In this document: in pieces, positions 9,311 through 18,701 of the stretch
Position numbering within the stretch: position 1 is the first letter of the stretch
Layout: each line of letters starts with the position of its first letter
Assembly: GCF_011440375.1 (NCBI RefSeq)
Contig: NZ_JAAOIR010000004.1
Coordinates: forward strand, 124,001-188,000
Direction: 5' to 3'
Source of the DNA: Halorubellus sp. JP-L1
GTDB lineage: Archaea; Halobacteriota; Halobacteria; Halobacteriales; Natrialbaceae
DNA: 64,000 nucleotides
Program-made: the position numbers and the translations under genes
Notes under the pieces: model-generated
Databases searched by the model: none
The model's input: the letters and a program-made list of their open reading frames with translations, nothing else
Told to the model about the DNA's origin: nothing

Positions 9311-10855
9311 ATGCGCCGCCGATCCCTCCTCGCGGTCCTCGGCTCGACCGCGGTCGCCGGCTGTGCGAGTCGCTCCGGCGAATCGACGACGAGCCGGACG
9401 ACCGCGACCGACGAGACGGCGACTGCGACGACGACCGAGCCCGACACCACGCGAGCGACGACCGCCGACGACGACGGTCCCGACGGGCCAGCCCCGCCCG
9501 AGGACCAGCTGTCGTTCGACGCCCTGGACCTCGAGACCGCTCCGAAGACGTACTGCATTCCGCGTACCGGCGAGTTCGTCGACGGCCGCGTCACGTTCCA
9601 GGTACAGTGGGCGTCGACCGCCACGGAGTCTTCGCCCGCAGTCCTCCGCTCGTGGGCGGTCAATGAAAGGGACCACGAGCAGGTCGTGGACCTGTCGAAT
9701 CTCCCCGCGTTCGGTCGCGCCGAGAGTGACACCCCGCACGCGGTCGGGCGACCGCACGAACGGTTCACGCAGCACTGGGAGACGCGGCTGTTCCTCGTCC
9801 CGACCGCGAACAATCCCCTGGTCGAGGACGCACCGGGCGTCGAGCGGGACGCGGACGGCCGCTGGCGGGCGACGCGACTCGACGACTGGTCGGTCGAGCG
9901 AGCGACCCTCGGCGCGGGCGAGTACGCGTTCGGCGAGTACCACGTCGTCGCGCACCCCGAGCGCGAGCAACCGTTCCCGCGGAGTGCGGTATACGAGTTC
10001 GAGGCGGGCGACGCCGAGATGGCGATCGCGACGTGGCGGACCAGCGAACCGGGGCCGACGACCGAGTCGCGGTTCGCTGGCGAGCGCGTGCCGGCGCACC
10101 GGGGCGATTCGACGCGTTCGTGGTACCACGACGCCGACGAGACGACCGCGGTGTTCGTCGAACCCGACGTCGAGCGCGGGACCCTCCCCGAGCAGGTCGA
10201 GTTCGTCGCCGTGAACCGCTCGCGGAGCGTCGCCCAGTGCGGGCACTGGAACCTCTACAAGCTCGTCGACGGCGAGTGGTTCCACGTGACGCCGTACATT
10301 CACACCGCGGACTGCCGCGGCCTCGCGCCGGGGACCGGGAAGCGGTACGTCCTGAACGCGTACCACGGCGAGGCGCTCCCGGACCCGGAGTACTACGGGC
10401 CGGGCGGGAGCGTCGGCTGGCTCGGCGGCGGCACGTACGCCGCGGTCGCCGGCTACGGCGCCGGCACCGACGAGAGTGCCGCGCTCGTCGAACTCGTCGG
10501 CCCCGAGCGCTCGATCGTTCCGACCGAGGACGCGTCGGCGACCCGCGACGGCGACGCGGTCACGGTCGCGACGGACGCGCACGCCGCCGAGCGCGAGTCG
10601 ACGGAGCCGGCGGTCCTCTCGCTCGAACGCTCGTCAGGTGGATCGGAACCGCGTCGCGTGATCGCAGAGCAGGTGATGCGCGACCGGTACCGGGCGCTCC
10701 GCAACGCGCTCGCTGTCTTCGACGACGACGTGACGCGCGTCGACGTCGAGACGAGCGACCGGTACGCCGAGCGCACGACCGGGTACGACAGCAAGACGAT
10801 CGCGTTCGAGTTCCGGGGGGAGCAGTACGAGGTCTCGTGGGAACTCGACGAGTAG
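9311..10855 (+). CDS. Predicted lipoprotein of unknown function
   Basis: This 514-residue protein begins with a Tat/lipoprotein signal: MRRRSLLAVLGSTAVAGC, with a lipobox ending at C18. It is followed by a long Thr/Asp-rich linker (about residues 20-70) typical of haloarchaeal cell-surface lipoproteins. The remainder looks like an all-beta extracellular protein with two Cys/His-containing loops (QCGHWNLYKLVDGEWFHV and HTADCRG), but I do not recognise a named domain. It is probably membrane-anchored on the outer face. A 10-bp palindrome (ACCGATCGGT, 9286-9295) lies just upstream of the start. Neighbouring genes do not suggest a pathway. Confidence 0.8.
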   Translation: MRRRSLLAVLGSTAVAGCASRSGESTTSRTTATDETATATTTEPDTTRATTADDDGPDGPAPPEDQLSFDALDLETAPKTYCIPRTGEFVDGRVTFQVQWASTATESSPAVLRSWAVNERDHEQVVDLSNLPAFGRAESDTPHAVGRPHERFTQHWETRLFLVPTANNPLVEDAPGVERDADGRWRATRLDDWSVERATLGAGEYAFGEYHVVAHPEREQPFPRSAVYEFEAGDAEMAIATWRTSEPGPTTESRFAGERVPAHRGDSTRSWYHDADETTAVFVEPDVERGTLPEQVEFVAVNRSRSVAQCGHWNLYKLVDGEWFHVTPYIHTADCRGLAPGTGKRYVLNAYHGEALPDPEYYGPGGSVGWLGGGTYAAVAGYGAGTDESAALVELVGPERSIVPTEDASATRDGDAVTVATDAHAAERESTEPAVLSLERSSGGSEPRRVIAEQVMRDRYRALRNALAVFDDDVTRVDVETSDRYAERTTGYDSKTIAFEFRGEQYEVSWELDE

Positions 10856-10876
10856 ACGGGGCGCACGCGGTGGCGT

Positions 10877-11161
10877 TCAGAGGACGTCACCGGGGTCGTG
10901 TTTCGCGGCCATGCGCGACGCTTCGGTCGAGAACCACTCGACCTGCTCGGGGTCGTCGACGGGCCCGAGGTTCTTCGGGTCGGCCAGCACTGATACCTCG
11001 GTCTCGCGCGCGTCGCTGAACGACGTCAGGGCTCGCTCCTTCCGGAAGTACCGTCGGCCGTCGGGCGTCGCGTACGTCAGGATGACGAGGTTCTGTTCGT
11101 CGTCCGAGTACGTCCGCTCGACGAGCCACGTCCTGACGCCGTCATCGCTCTCGTCGGTCAC
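10877..11161 (-). CDS. Small conserved haloarchaeal protein, function unknown
   Basis: This 94-residue acidic protein reads VRTWLVERTYSDDEQNLVILTYATPDGRRYF and ends with WFSTEASRMAAKHDPGDVL. The start is taken as the GTG at 11161 because a TATA-like element lies 25 nt upstream; the longer frame starting at 11287 would begin with an Arg-rich stretch not plausible for a haloarchaeal protein. No domain is recognised. The short basic-free beta-rich pattern suggests a small globular cytoplasmic protein. It is convergent with the lipoprotein gene, only 21 bp away. Confidence 0.75.
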   Translation of the reverse strand: MTDESDDGVRTWLVERTYSDDEQNLVILTYATPDGRRYFRKERALTSFSDARETEVSVLADPKNLGPVDDPEQVEWFSTEASRMAAKHDPGDVL

Positions 11162-11181
11162 GTTCGAACGTCGGTCCGTCG

Positions 11182-11192
11182 ACGTATCAACG
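11182..11192 (-). promoter_or_regulatory. TATA-like element deciding the GTG start at 11161
   Basis: On the minus strand GTTGATACG is centred about 26 nt before the GTG at 11161, consistent with a leaderless transcript. Confidence 0.5.
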
Positions 11193-11384
11193 TACCGTGA
11201 GACCCGAGAGGCGACCATCATTCGACGTCGTCGGTGCGTCTCTCTCTGACGAATCGACCGGCTTCGACGGCGTCGGTTCGTCTTCACTCCAGCGAGTAAA
11301 CGCTATATACCGCTGTGGTAGTGTCCCGCAGCGCTCACTTAGCCGACGCATAGTAATGCCCGGCAGCGAGCAAGGGGCGTATCC

Positions 11385-12575
11385 ATGCAGACCGTGCTCC
11401 TCGCCGCCGGGGACGGGTCGGGCCTGGAACCGGTGTCGTCGTCCGTACCCAAGCCCCTGCTCCCGGTCGCCGGCGAACCCCTCCTCCAGCGTGCCGCGCG
11501 GCGAGCGGTCGCCGGCGGCGCGACGGACCTCGTCGTCGTCGTCCCGCCCTACTATCAACCGTTCACGCGCGCGCTCGGCGAAACCGTCGACGGCGTCACC
11601 GTGACCTACGCCGTCCAGCCCCGACCCGTGGGGACGGCGAACGCGCTCGTCGTCGCACGCCGACATCTCGACGACGACTTCGTCGTCCTGCCCGGCGACG
11701 CCCTGTTCGACGTCGACGACCTGGCGTCGCTGTACGCGACCGTCCCCGCCGTCGGCGTCACCGCCCGCGCCGAGGGCGGCGACGAGGCGATGATCGTCGG
11801 CGACGGCGGCCCCATGGACGTCGCCTCGCTCTCGGACGATTCGGCCGGAACGTACGTCGACGCCGGCGCGTGCTCGCTCCCCGGCGAGGCCTGCGAGTGG
11901 ACGCGCGTCCCCGCGAACGACGACGGCGAGCGCGACATCGCCGGCATCGTCGAACGGACCGCCGACGGGCACGACGTCCGCCCCGTCCACCTCGGCGACT
12001 ACGTCGACGTCGACACGCCCGGCGACCTCCTCCGCGCGAACCGGGTCGCGTTCGACGAGTGGGCAGACGCCACCGACGACCCCGTCGTCGAGGGCGACGT
12101 CGACTCGCAGTCGCGCCTCCACGGAGCTGTCCGCGTCGAATCCGGTGCGAGCGTCGCCACCGGCGCGGTCGTCGAGGGACCGGCGATCGTCGCCGCGGAC
12201 GCGACCGTCGGTCCGAACGCGTACGTCCGGCCGTACACGTACGTCGGCCCTGGCGCGACGCTCGGGCACAGCGTCGAAGTCCGGCACTCGATACTGCTCT
12301 CCGCAGTCCACCTCGGCCCGCACGCGTTCGTCGCCGACAGCGTCCTCGCGCCCGACGTCGACTTCGGGAGCGGGACGCGCGTCGCGAACCTCCGGCACGA
12401 CGCCCCGTGCGTCGTCGCTCACGACGACCACGAGCGGCGGTCCACCGACCGCGACTGCATCGGCGTCGTCGCTGGCGAAAGCGCGAGCACCGGCATGGAG
12501 GCGACGCTCGACGCCGGCGTCACGCTCGAGCGGTACGCGTCCATCGACGACGGCGCGACCGTCTCCCACGACTGA
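11385..12575 (+). CDS. Sugar-phosphate nucleotidyltransferase-like protein with left-handed beta-helix domain
   Basis: This 396-residue protein has an N-terminal nucleotidyltransferase fold (about 1-225) and a C-terminal hexapeptide beta-helix (about 235-396), the GlmU/Agl-type arrangement used to make UDP-GlcNAc or NDP-hexoses. The PKPLLPVAGEPLL segment is canonical. However, the preceding loop reads AAGDGSGLEPVSSSVPKP, where the family has AAGxGTRLxPL: the conserved Thr-Arg is replaced by Ser-Gly. The loop PGDALFDVDDL corresponds to the metal-binding GDxLF motif. It may therefore be a weak or changed enzyme, or a regulatory paralogue. No sugar gene is adjacent. Confidence 0.85.
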   Translation: MQTVLLAAGDGSGLEPVSSSVPKPLLPVAGEPLLQRAARRAVAGGATDLVVVVPPYYQPFTRALGETVDGVTVTYAVQPRPVGTANALVVARRHLDDDFVVLPGDALFDVDDLASLYATVPAVGVTARAEGGDEAMIVGDGGPMDVASLSDDSAGTYVDAGACSLPGEACEWTRVPANDDGERDIAGIVERTADGHDVRPVHLGDYVDVDTPGDLLRANRVAFDEWADATDDPVVEGDVDSQSRLHGAVRVESGASVATGAVVEGPAIVAADATVGPNAYVRPYTYVGPGATLGHSVEVRHSILLSAVHLGPHAFVADSVLAPDVDFGSGTRVANLRHDAPCVVAHDDHERRSTDRDCIGVVAGESASTGMEATLDAGVTLERYASIDDGATVSHD

Positions 12576-12703
12576 CCGCTCTCCGAGCGGAGACAGTCGC
12601 CGGCTACCGGGGGCAGCGATCCGCTAGGCGGAATGTAACTAACGGGTGACCGACTGACCGATACGAACGTCGAGTCGGTCTCGAACACGCCACATCTGAC
12701 ACC

Positions 12704-15097
12704 ATGGAACTTACCGTCAAGCCACTCCGAGAGGAGAACGTCGGGAACGGCCTCGCGGCGGTCGACATCGCCGCGATGTCTCGCATGGACCTCCTCAGCG
12801 GTGAGTTCGTCGAAGTGACGAGCGACGAGGGAACGGTCCTCCCGCGCGTCTGGCCGGGCTACCCCGAGGACGAGGGGACGGCCATCGTGCGACTGGACGC
12901 CGACCACCGCGACGAACTCGAGGTGGACGTCGACGACGTCGTCGACGTCGCCGCCGCGTCGCCGACGCCAGCCGACGCGGTACTCGTCGGCGTCGAGGAA
13001 CCGTTCGCGTCCCTGTCGTCGTTCGAGCACTCGCTCCTCGCGGACCTCGAGGACTGTCACCTCGCCGCGGGGACGACGATCGCGACGACGTACGAGGGCG
13101 CGCCCGAAAGGGAGTCGATCCCGGTCGCGGTCGCGGCGACGCGCCCCGAGGGCGTCGTACGCGTCACGAACGACACGGAGCTCGAGGTGCGCGCGTACGA
13201 CCACGCCGGACGGAACGAGGGTCCCGGTGCTCGCGACGACGAGCCCTCGGGCGGCGACGACGGAGCGAGCGGCGGCGACCGTGCGGCCCGCAGCGACGGC
13301 GGGGAGACGAAGGTACAATCCGGTGGCGGCGGGACGGACGTCCAGCGGACTCGTCCCGGGACGACGTACGCCGACGTCGGCGGTCTGGACGAGGCGATGC
13401 AGCGCGTCCGCGAACTCGTCGAACTCCCCTTCCAGCGACCCGACCTCTTCGACGACCTCGGCGTCGACCCGCCGACGGGCGTCCTCCTCCACGGTCCGCC
13501 CGGGACGGGGAAGACCCTGCTCGCGCGCGCCGTCGCGAACGAGGTCGACGCCGAGTTCGTGTCGCTGCCCGCCGCCGAAGTGATGAGCCGCTACTATGGC
13601 GAGTCCGAGGAGTACCTCCGCGAGGTGTTCGAGGAGGCCGAGGAGAACGCACCCGCGGTCGTGTTCATCGACGAGGTCGACGCGATCACGCCCGAGCGCT
13701 CCGAAGCCGCGGGCGACGTCGAGCGCCGCGTCGTCGCGCAATTGCTCACGCTCATGGACGGCCTCGACCAGACCGCGGGCGTGGTCGTCATCGCGGCGAC
13801 GAACCGCCCCGACGCCATCGACCCCGCGCTGCGTCGCGGCGGGCGCTTCGACCGCGAGGTCGAGGTGTCGATCCCCGACCGCGACGAGCGCGAGGAAGTG
13901 CTCGCGATTCACGCGCGCGACGTCCCGCTCGCGGACGACGTCGACCTGGAGTCGATCGCGGACAGCACGCACGGGTTCGTCGGATCGGACCTGGCGAGCG
14001 TCGTCCAGGAGGCCGCGATGGCCGCCCTCCAGCGGTCGCACGACGGCGACCTCACCGAGACGTCGCCCCGCACCGCGCCCGAAGTGACCGCTGCGGACTT
14101 CCGAACCGCGCTTGAGGACGCCGACCCGAGCGCGCTCCGGGACATGCAGGTCGAAGTGCCGACGGTCACGTGGGAGGACGTCGGCGGCCTCGGCTCCGTG
14201 AAGCGCACGCTCCGGGAGGCCGTCGAGTGGCCGCTCAAGTACCCGACCGTCCTCGACCAGGCCGGCCTGGACACCACGAGCGGCGTCCTCCTCTACGGGC
14301 CGCCCGGCGCGGGGAAGACGATGCTCGCGCGCGCCGTCGCCACCGAGTCCGAGTGCAACCTCCTGTCGATCCAGGGCCCCGAGTTGCTCTCGAAGTGGGT
14401 CGGCGAGTCCGAATCCCGGGTCAGGGACGTCTTCGAGCGCGCTCGGAAGAACGCGCCAGCGATCGTGCTCTTCGACGAGATCGACGCGGTCGCGGCCGAA
14501 CGCGGCCGCACGTCCGGCTCGGGCGTCGGCGAGCGCGTCGTCGGCCAGCTGCTCACGGAACTGGACGGCCTCGGCGAGGCAGAGGACGTACTCGTGGTCG
14601 CAACCACGAACCGACCGAGCCTCATCGACGACGCGCTCCTCCGCCCCGGTCGCATCGAGCGCCAGTGTCACGTCCCCGTCCCCGACGAGCGCGCTCGCCG
14701 CGAGATCTTCGACGTCCAGACCGCGGACGTCCCCCTCGCCGCAGGCGTCGACCTGGGCGCGCTCGCGGCTCGTACCGACGGGTATGTCGGCGCGGACATC
14801 GAGGCGATCTGTCGGACTGCGTCGGCGCGCGCGACGCGGTCGTTCCTCGAATCGCACGAATCGCCGGCGAGCACCACCGCGGACCCGACTGCCGGTGCGG
14901 AAGCGACTGCCGGTGCAGAAGGGACCGCCGGCGCGGACGCCGTGGACGGCCTGACCGTCGACCGCGGCGACTTCGAAGCGGCACTGGACGAGGTCGATCC
15001 GAGCGTCACCGACCGAACCCGCGAACGGTACGCGGACTACCGGTCCCGACAGCGCCAGCAGCGCGTCGACGCGAACACCGGCGCCGGCTTCCAGTAG
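12704..15097 (+). CDS. cdc48: CDC48/VAT-type AAA+ ATPase
   Basis: This 797-residue protein has the CDC48 layout: a substrate-binding N domain (about 1-165), an acidic Gly-rich linker (170-215), and two AAA modules. D1 has Walker A GPPGTGKT (264-271) and Walker B VVFIDEVDAI. D2 has GPPGAGKT (about 532-539) and IVLFDEIDAV. Both have the second region of homology with Arg fingers (RRGGRFDREV and RPGRIERQ). The family unfolds proteins and feeds the proteasome. Near the C-terminus there is a Thr/Ala-Gly-Ala repeat (TAGAEATAGAEGTAGA) from an 18-bp duplication. The linker between N and D1 is longer than in VAT, suggesting one of the several haloarchaeal paralogues. Confidence 0.93.
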   Translation: MELTVKPLREENVGNGLAAVDIAAMSRMDLLSGEFVEVTSDEGTVLPRVWPGYPEDEGTAIVRLDADHRDELEVDVDDVVDVAAASPTPADAVLVGVEEPFASLSSFEHSLLADLEDCHLAAGTTIATTYEGAPERESIPVAVAATRPEGVVRVTNDTELEVRAYDHAGRNEGPGARDDEPSGGDDGASGGDRAARSDGGETKVQSGGGGTDVQRTRPGTTYADVGGLDEAMQRVRELVELPFQRPDLFDDLGVDPPTGVLLHGPPGTGKTLLARAVANEVDAEFVSLPAAEVMSRYYGESEEYLREVFEEAEENAPAVVFIDEVDAITPERSEAAGDVERRVVAQLLTLMDGLDQTAGVVVIAATNRPDAIDPALRRGGRFDREVEVSIPDRDEREEVLAIHARDVPLADDVDLESIADSTHGFVGSDLASVVQEAAMAALQRSHDGDLTETSPRTAPEVTAADFRTALEDADPSALRDMQVEVPTVTWEDVGGLGSVKRTLREAVEWPLKYPTVLDQAGLDTTSGVLLYGPPGAGKTMLARAVATESECNLLSIQGPELLSKWVGESESRVRDVFERARKNAPAIVLFDEIDAVAAERGRTSGSGVGERVVGQLLTELDGLGEAEDVLVVATTNRPSLIDDALLRPGRIERQCHVPVPDERARREIFDVQTADVPLAAGVDLGALAARTDGYVGADIEAICRTASARATRSFLESHESPASTTADPTAGAEATAGAEGTAGADAVDGLTVDRGDFEAALDEVDPSVTDRTRERYADYRSRQRQQRVDANTGAGFQ

Positions 15098-15336
15098 GCG
15101 GGCCACGCCGGTCCGACCGACGCCTGATCGCCAGACATCGTCCCGTAGTAGACCACTTGCGGTGGCGTGCGGACTCTTTTCGGACGGTAACCCGCGTTTA
15201 CGGGAACCGTTCGGGACCGTTCTGGATTTACTCGCGGATACTGCACGAATAACGATACCCGTTCGACGCCTGTCCCGAAACGACAACGCCTGGGGTGGCG
15301 TCGTTGGGAACGACCACGTCCAGCGCATCGCTCACA

Positions 15337-15825
15337 ATGCCACTGACAGACAGCACACTCGCAGCCGATGGAACAGTCCACGTCGACCTCTACCACTGCG
15401 CGTCGATGTACGGGACGCACGAACAGCAACGAACGGTGATCGACCGCCTCGAGTCGCTCGCGGAGGCGAACGCAATCGATAGCGTCGACCGGCACGCGTG
15501 GGCGCGCACGCTCTCGCCCGACGCCGCCGACGACTGGTGTCGCGAAGCACGCTCGAAGTACGGTCGATTCTGGGCGTGGGCGCGCGAGCACGACCGGACG
15601 CTCGAACCCGCGTTCGGGACGCGCACGGTCGGGTCGATGATCTCCGACGACACCCACGAGGTCATCGAGTTCCCCGTGCTCTGTCTCGCCGTGTACGTCG
15701 ACGACGCCCTCGTCCACGTCGCGCCGTCGACGGACGCGACCACCGGCGAGACCGCGACCGTCGCCGACAGCCTCGCGGAACTGGAGGAGACGGCGAACGT
15801 CCAGCACGCCCACGCGAGGACCTGA
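15337..15825 (+). CDS. Conserved haloarchaeal protein, HTH-domain-protein-like
   Basis: This 162-residue protein has the pattern VDLYHCASMYGTHEQQRTVI, then DRLESLAEANAIDSVDRHAWAR. That resembles a family of haloarchaeal proteins, often labelled HTH-domain proteins, with a beta strand, a long helix (EQQRTVIDRLESL) and a second strand. I cannot see a clear DNA-binding helix-turn-helix, so that label is uncertain. A second acidic domain (IEFPVLCLAVYVDDALVHVAPS) follows. ATG at 15337 is chosen over an earlier in-frame start at 15295, which would add a Ser/Thr run. Confidence 0.65.
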   Translation: MPLTDSTLAADGTVHVDLYHCASMYGTHEQQRTVIDRLESLAEANAIDSVDRHAWARTLSPDAADDWCREARSKYGRFWAWAREHDRTLEPAFGTRTVGSMISDDTHEVIEFPVLCLAVYVDDALVHVAPSTDATTGETATVADSLAELEETANVQHAHART

Positions 15826-15942
15826 TCGCGTGCAGTCACGTCTCGCGTCCACGCAAGGCAACCGACCGACGATTCCCGTTCTCGTCGCAGTTACTCACGT
15901 AGAGACCCACGCCGTTACACCGACCAGGAGCCAGCCACACGC

Positions 15943-16233
15943 ATGAACGCCCCTAGCTTCGAACCGACGTTCGACGCCGACGACGGCCGCTACCACCTCG
16001 AGTGCTCGTGGGACGGCCGCGACCAACCAGGACTCGTCGTGATCCAGGCAGTCGCCGACGTCCTGGGGCGCGACCCGCTCGACCTCGAGCCGCTCCAGGC
16101 GACCGTCGACGTGGACGCGCTCACGAAACTGCTCACGAGGCACGAGACGCCGTCGCTCCTGGTCACGTTCGAGTACGCGGACGCGACGGTCACGATCGAC
16201 CGCTCGGGAAGCGTCACCATCGACCCGGACTGA
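15943..16233 (+). CDS. HalOD1 output-domain protein
   Basis: This 96-residue protein is made of a single HalOD1 output domain: an acidic N-terminus, then VVIQAVADVLGRDPLDLEPLQATVDVDAL and a C-terminal beta hairpin (TFEYADATVTIDRSGSVTID). HalOD1 occurs in haloarchaea as the output module of response regulators and as free-standing proteins like this one. Its partner and effect are unknown. A second HalOD1 protein lies at 43464-43778. Confidence 0.88.
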   Translation: MNAPSFEPTFDADDGRYHLECSWDGRDQPGLVVIQAVADVLGRDPLDLEPLQATVDVDALTKLLTRHETPSLLVTFEYADATVTIDRSGSVTIDPD

Positions 16234-16322
16234 CCGCCATTCGACCGTCCGTCGTTGACTCGCCGACGACCGACCGGCTCGTCGACGTCCGACCGGCTCG
16301 CCGCTCCGAGTCGTCGCCGCTC

Positions 16323-17348
16323 CTACTCGTCGTCGCCGATGTTCAGGACCGAGAACAGTCGCTTGGTGACGACGCGCTCGACGACGTCGACGAGCGGCGC
16401 CCCCTCGTCGCCGTAGTCCGCGAAGATGCCGAGCGGGATCTCGCCGCCAGCCATCTCCTGATGGCCCCCCGCGGACCCGACGTCGCCGAACGCCTCCGAG
16501 AGGACGGACCCGACGTTCACGCGCGAGTCCGTCGACCGCCCGCTCAACTGGATGTCGTCGTCGACGATCCCGAACACGATCGCGGTCGACACGCCTTCGA
16601 GCGTCACCAGGTAGTCCGCGGCCTGCGGGAGCGCGTCCCGCTCGCTCGTCCGCCCGACGTGCGACAGCAGTACCGACCCCGTCACCGTCCGGTTGTCGAT
16701 GGCGTCCGCGATCGCGTCGACCGTCGCGCCGCTCACCGCCGGCCGCGACAGCCGCTGGAGGAGGTCGTCGTCCGCGAACGGATGCAGGAATCCGGCCGCC
16801 GCGTACTCCGCGTCGGTCACGCCCCGGAGGAAGTCGAGCGTCTCCCGGCGGATCGCGAACAGGAGCGCGGTCGCGAGCGTGTCGTCCACCGGGACGTCGA
16901 GTTCGCGCACGTACTCCGCGAGGATCGTCGCCGTCGCCCCGACCTCCTCGCGGTGGTCGACGTACCTCGCCGTCACGTCCTCGGCGGGATGATGATCGAT
17001 GACGACGTCGACGTCGACGTCATCGGGGACCTCGTTGTTCGAGCCGGGTTTCGAGTGGTCGACGAACGCGAGGAGGTCGCTCGGCGCGCGGTCCCGCACC
17101 GCGTCCTGGTCGAACTTCGCGAGATCGATGTCGAGGAGGTTCACGAACGCGCGGTTCTGCTGGTGGCTGATGTCGCCGCTGTAGATGATGTCGTACTCGT
17201 CCATGCCGACGGCCATGGCGATGCGGCCGAGCGCGAGCGCGCTCGCCAGACAGTCCGGGTCCGGGTTGTTGTGACAGACGATGGTGAGGGACGTCCCGTC
17301 GGCGAGGAGGTCTCGGAGTTCGCTCGCGGCCATTGCGTCGGCGTTCAC
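16323..17348 (-). CDS. DHH-family phosphoesterase (RecJ/NrnA-like)
   Basis: This 341-residue protein has the DHH superfamily motifs: HNNPDPDCLAS (D30, D32), DHSKPG (97-102), IDHHPA (D118-H119-H120) and, in the DHHA1 domain, GGHQEMAGG. Such enzymes hydrolyse phosphodiesters of nanoRNA, pAp, cyclic dinucleotides or inorganic pyrophosphate. The compact size and the DHHA1 motif fit an NrnA/MgpA-like exonuclease rather than a full RecJ. There is no membrane or CBS segment. It is transcribed divergently from the membrane protease gene with about 115 bp between starts. Confidence 0.88.
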   Translation of the reverse strand: MNADAMAASELRDLLADGTSLTIVCHNNPDPDCLASALALGRIAMAVGMDEYDIIYSGDISHQQNRAFVNLLDIDLAKFDQDAVRDRAPSDLLAFVDHSKPGSNNEVPDDVDVDVVIDHHPAEDVTARYVDHREEVGATATILAEYVRELDVPVDDTLATALLFAIRRETLDFLRGVTDAEYAAAGFLHPFADDDLLQRLSRPAVSGATVDAIADAIDNRTVTGSVLLSHVGRTSERDALPQAADYLVTLEGVSTAIVFGIVDDDIQLSGRSTDSRVNVGSVLSEAFGDVGSAGGHQEMAGGEIPLGIFADYGDEGAPLVDVVERVVTKRLFSVLNIGDDE

Positions 17349-17463
17349 GCGCCAGCGTCATGTGGGTGTCGCCGACACGACCGATTCCAGCCCGCTCGTG
17401 GCGTGGGGTCGCGTCGACGCAGTACCGTACTTTCATTGTCCGCCGGCCCGGGGATTCGTAGTG

Positions 17464-18600
17464 ATGTACAACTATCGGGTGGCGACGGTCTGGGGTATCC
17501 CCATCAAGATCAACATCTCGCTCATCGTGTTCCTGCCGGTGCTCGCGTGGATCATCGGCGGAGGGGAGCAGATCGAGTTCTACGCGGGACTCGTCGACGG
17601 CCTCGCCGGCACGAGCCTCGACGTCTCAGCGCTCCAGGACGGCTCGACGCCGTGGGTGGTCGGCAGCGCCGCCGCAGTCGGCCTGTTCCTCTCCGTCGCC
17701 GTACACGAACTCGGGCACGCCGCCGCCGCGCGACGTTACGGGATCGAGACGAGCGCCATCACGCTCTGGATCCTCGGTGGCCTCGCCAGCCTCGACCGCA
17801 TCCCGAAGGAGCCCGGTCGCGAACTCGTCATCGCGCTCGCCGGCCCCGCGGCGAGCGTCGTCACCGGCGTCGCGTGCTACGCCGCGCTCGTCGCGCTGCC
17901 AGCGTCCACGACGCCAGCGGTCGTCTTCGTCCTCGGGTGGCTCGCCATCACGAACATCACGCTCACCGTCTTCAACCTCGTGCCCGCGTTCCCGATGGAC
18001 GGCGGACGCGTCCTCCGCGCGTTCCTCGCCCGCAACCGGCCGTACGTCGACGCGACCCGGATCGCGGCGCGCATCGGCACCATCTTCGCGCTCCTGTTCG
18101 CCATCCTCGGCATCTTCGCCGCAGCACCGATGCTCCTCCTGCTCGCGCTCTTCATCTACAGCGCAGCGAACGGCGAGAGCCGCGTCGTCGCACTCGAAGC
18201 GATGCTCGACGGATTCGTCGTCCGCGACGTCTACCAGGCCGATCGCCCGACCGTCGACGCCGACGTCTCCCTGGACGCGTTCGCCCAGCACGTCCTCGAA
18301 GACCGCCAGGACCACCACGTCGTCCGCGACCGGAGCGGCCGCGTCGTCGGCCTCGTCGGCCTCGACGCGCTCCGCGAACACGGCCGCGACGACGGCGTCA
18401 CCGTCGGCGACGCCGCCGACACCGACCTCCCCACCGTCGACCTCGACACGCCAGCGTTCGACGCCCTCCGCGCCATGGAGAAGTCACCGTACGCGTTCGT
18501 CGCCGACGACGGCGAACTCGTCAGCGTCGTCGAACGCGACGACTTCGCCTCCCTCCTGGAACTTACCGGCCTCAGCAAGAAGGACCGCTTCGCGCAATAA
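17464..18600 (+). CDS. M50-family intramembrane metalloprotease with CBS domains
   Basis: This 378-residue site-2-protease-like protein has the zinc motif HELGH (H81, E82, H85) and the second ligand motif NLVPAFPMDGG (171-181), both within predicted membrane helices (about 10-32, 65-90, 120-148, 150-175, 200-225). A cytoplasmic CBS pair (about 245-375: DVYQADRPTVDADVSLDAFAQHV... DGELVSVVERDDFASLL) follows, as in ATP-regulated SpoIVFB-type enzymes. It probably cleaves a membrane-bound regulator within the bilayer, with activity gated by nucleotides. ATG at 17464 is chosen; the frame is open upstream, but the hydrophobic N-terminus starts here. Confidence 0.93.
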   Translation: MYNYRVATVWGIPIKINISLIVFLPVLAWIIGGGEQIEFYAGLVDGLAGTSLDVSALQDGSTPWVVGSAAAVGLFLSVAVHELGHAAAARRYGIETSAITLWILGGLASLDRIPKEPGRELVIALAGPAASVVTGVACYAALVALPASTTPAVVFVLGWLAITNITLTVFNLVPAFPMDGGRVLRAFLARNRPYVDATRIAARIGTIFALLFAILGIFAAAPMLLLLALFIYSAANGESRVVALEAMLDGFVVRDVYQADRPTVDADVSLDAFAQHVLEDRQDHHVVRDRSGRVVGLVGLDALREHGRDDGVTVGDAADTDLPTVDLDTPAFDALRAMEKSPYAFVADDGELVSVVERDDFASLLELTGLSKKDRFAQ

Positions 18601-18641
18601 CGGGACGCCGAGCGGAGAAGTCGTCGTTCGACCCGACCATA

Positions 18642-18701
18642 CGAATCAGTCGCTTGCGTCGCCGCCGCGACAGTCCGAATCAGTCGCTTGCGTCGCCGCC
18701 G
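18642..18701. repeat. 26-bp direct repeat, period 34 bp, covering a stop codon
   Basis: Two identical 26-bp copies lie at 18642-18667 and 18676-18701. The right copy contains the last codons and stop of the AI-2E-family gene (minus strand), so the left copy is a duplicate of that gene's 3' end in the 79-bp convergent gap. Confidence 0.9.

Noticed and set aside
12419-15328. 969-codon open frame antisense to the CDC48 gene
   Set aside because: Long antisense frames are common in GC-rich haloarchaeal DNA. The plus-strand frame has full AAA+ motifs and clear codon bias, whereas the antisense product is Arg/Val-rich with no recognised domain.
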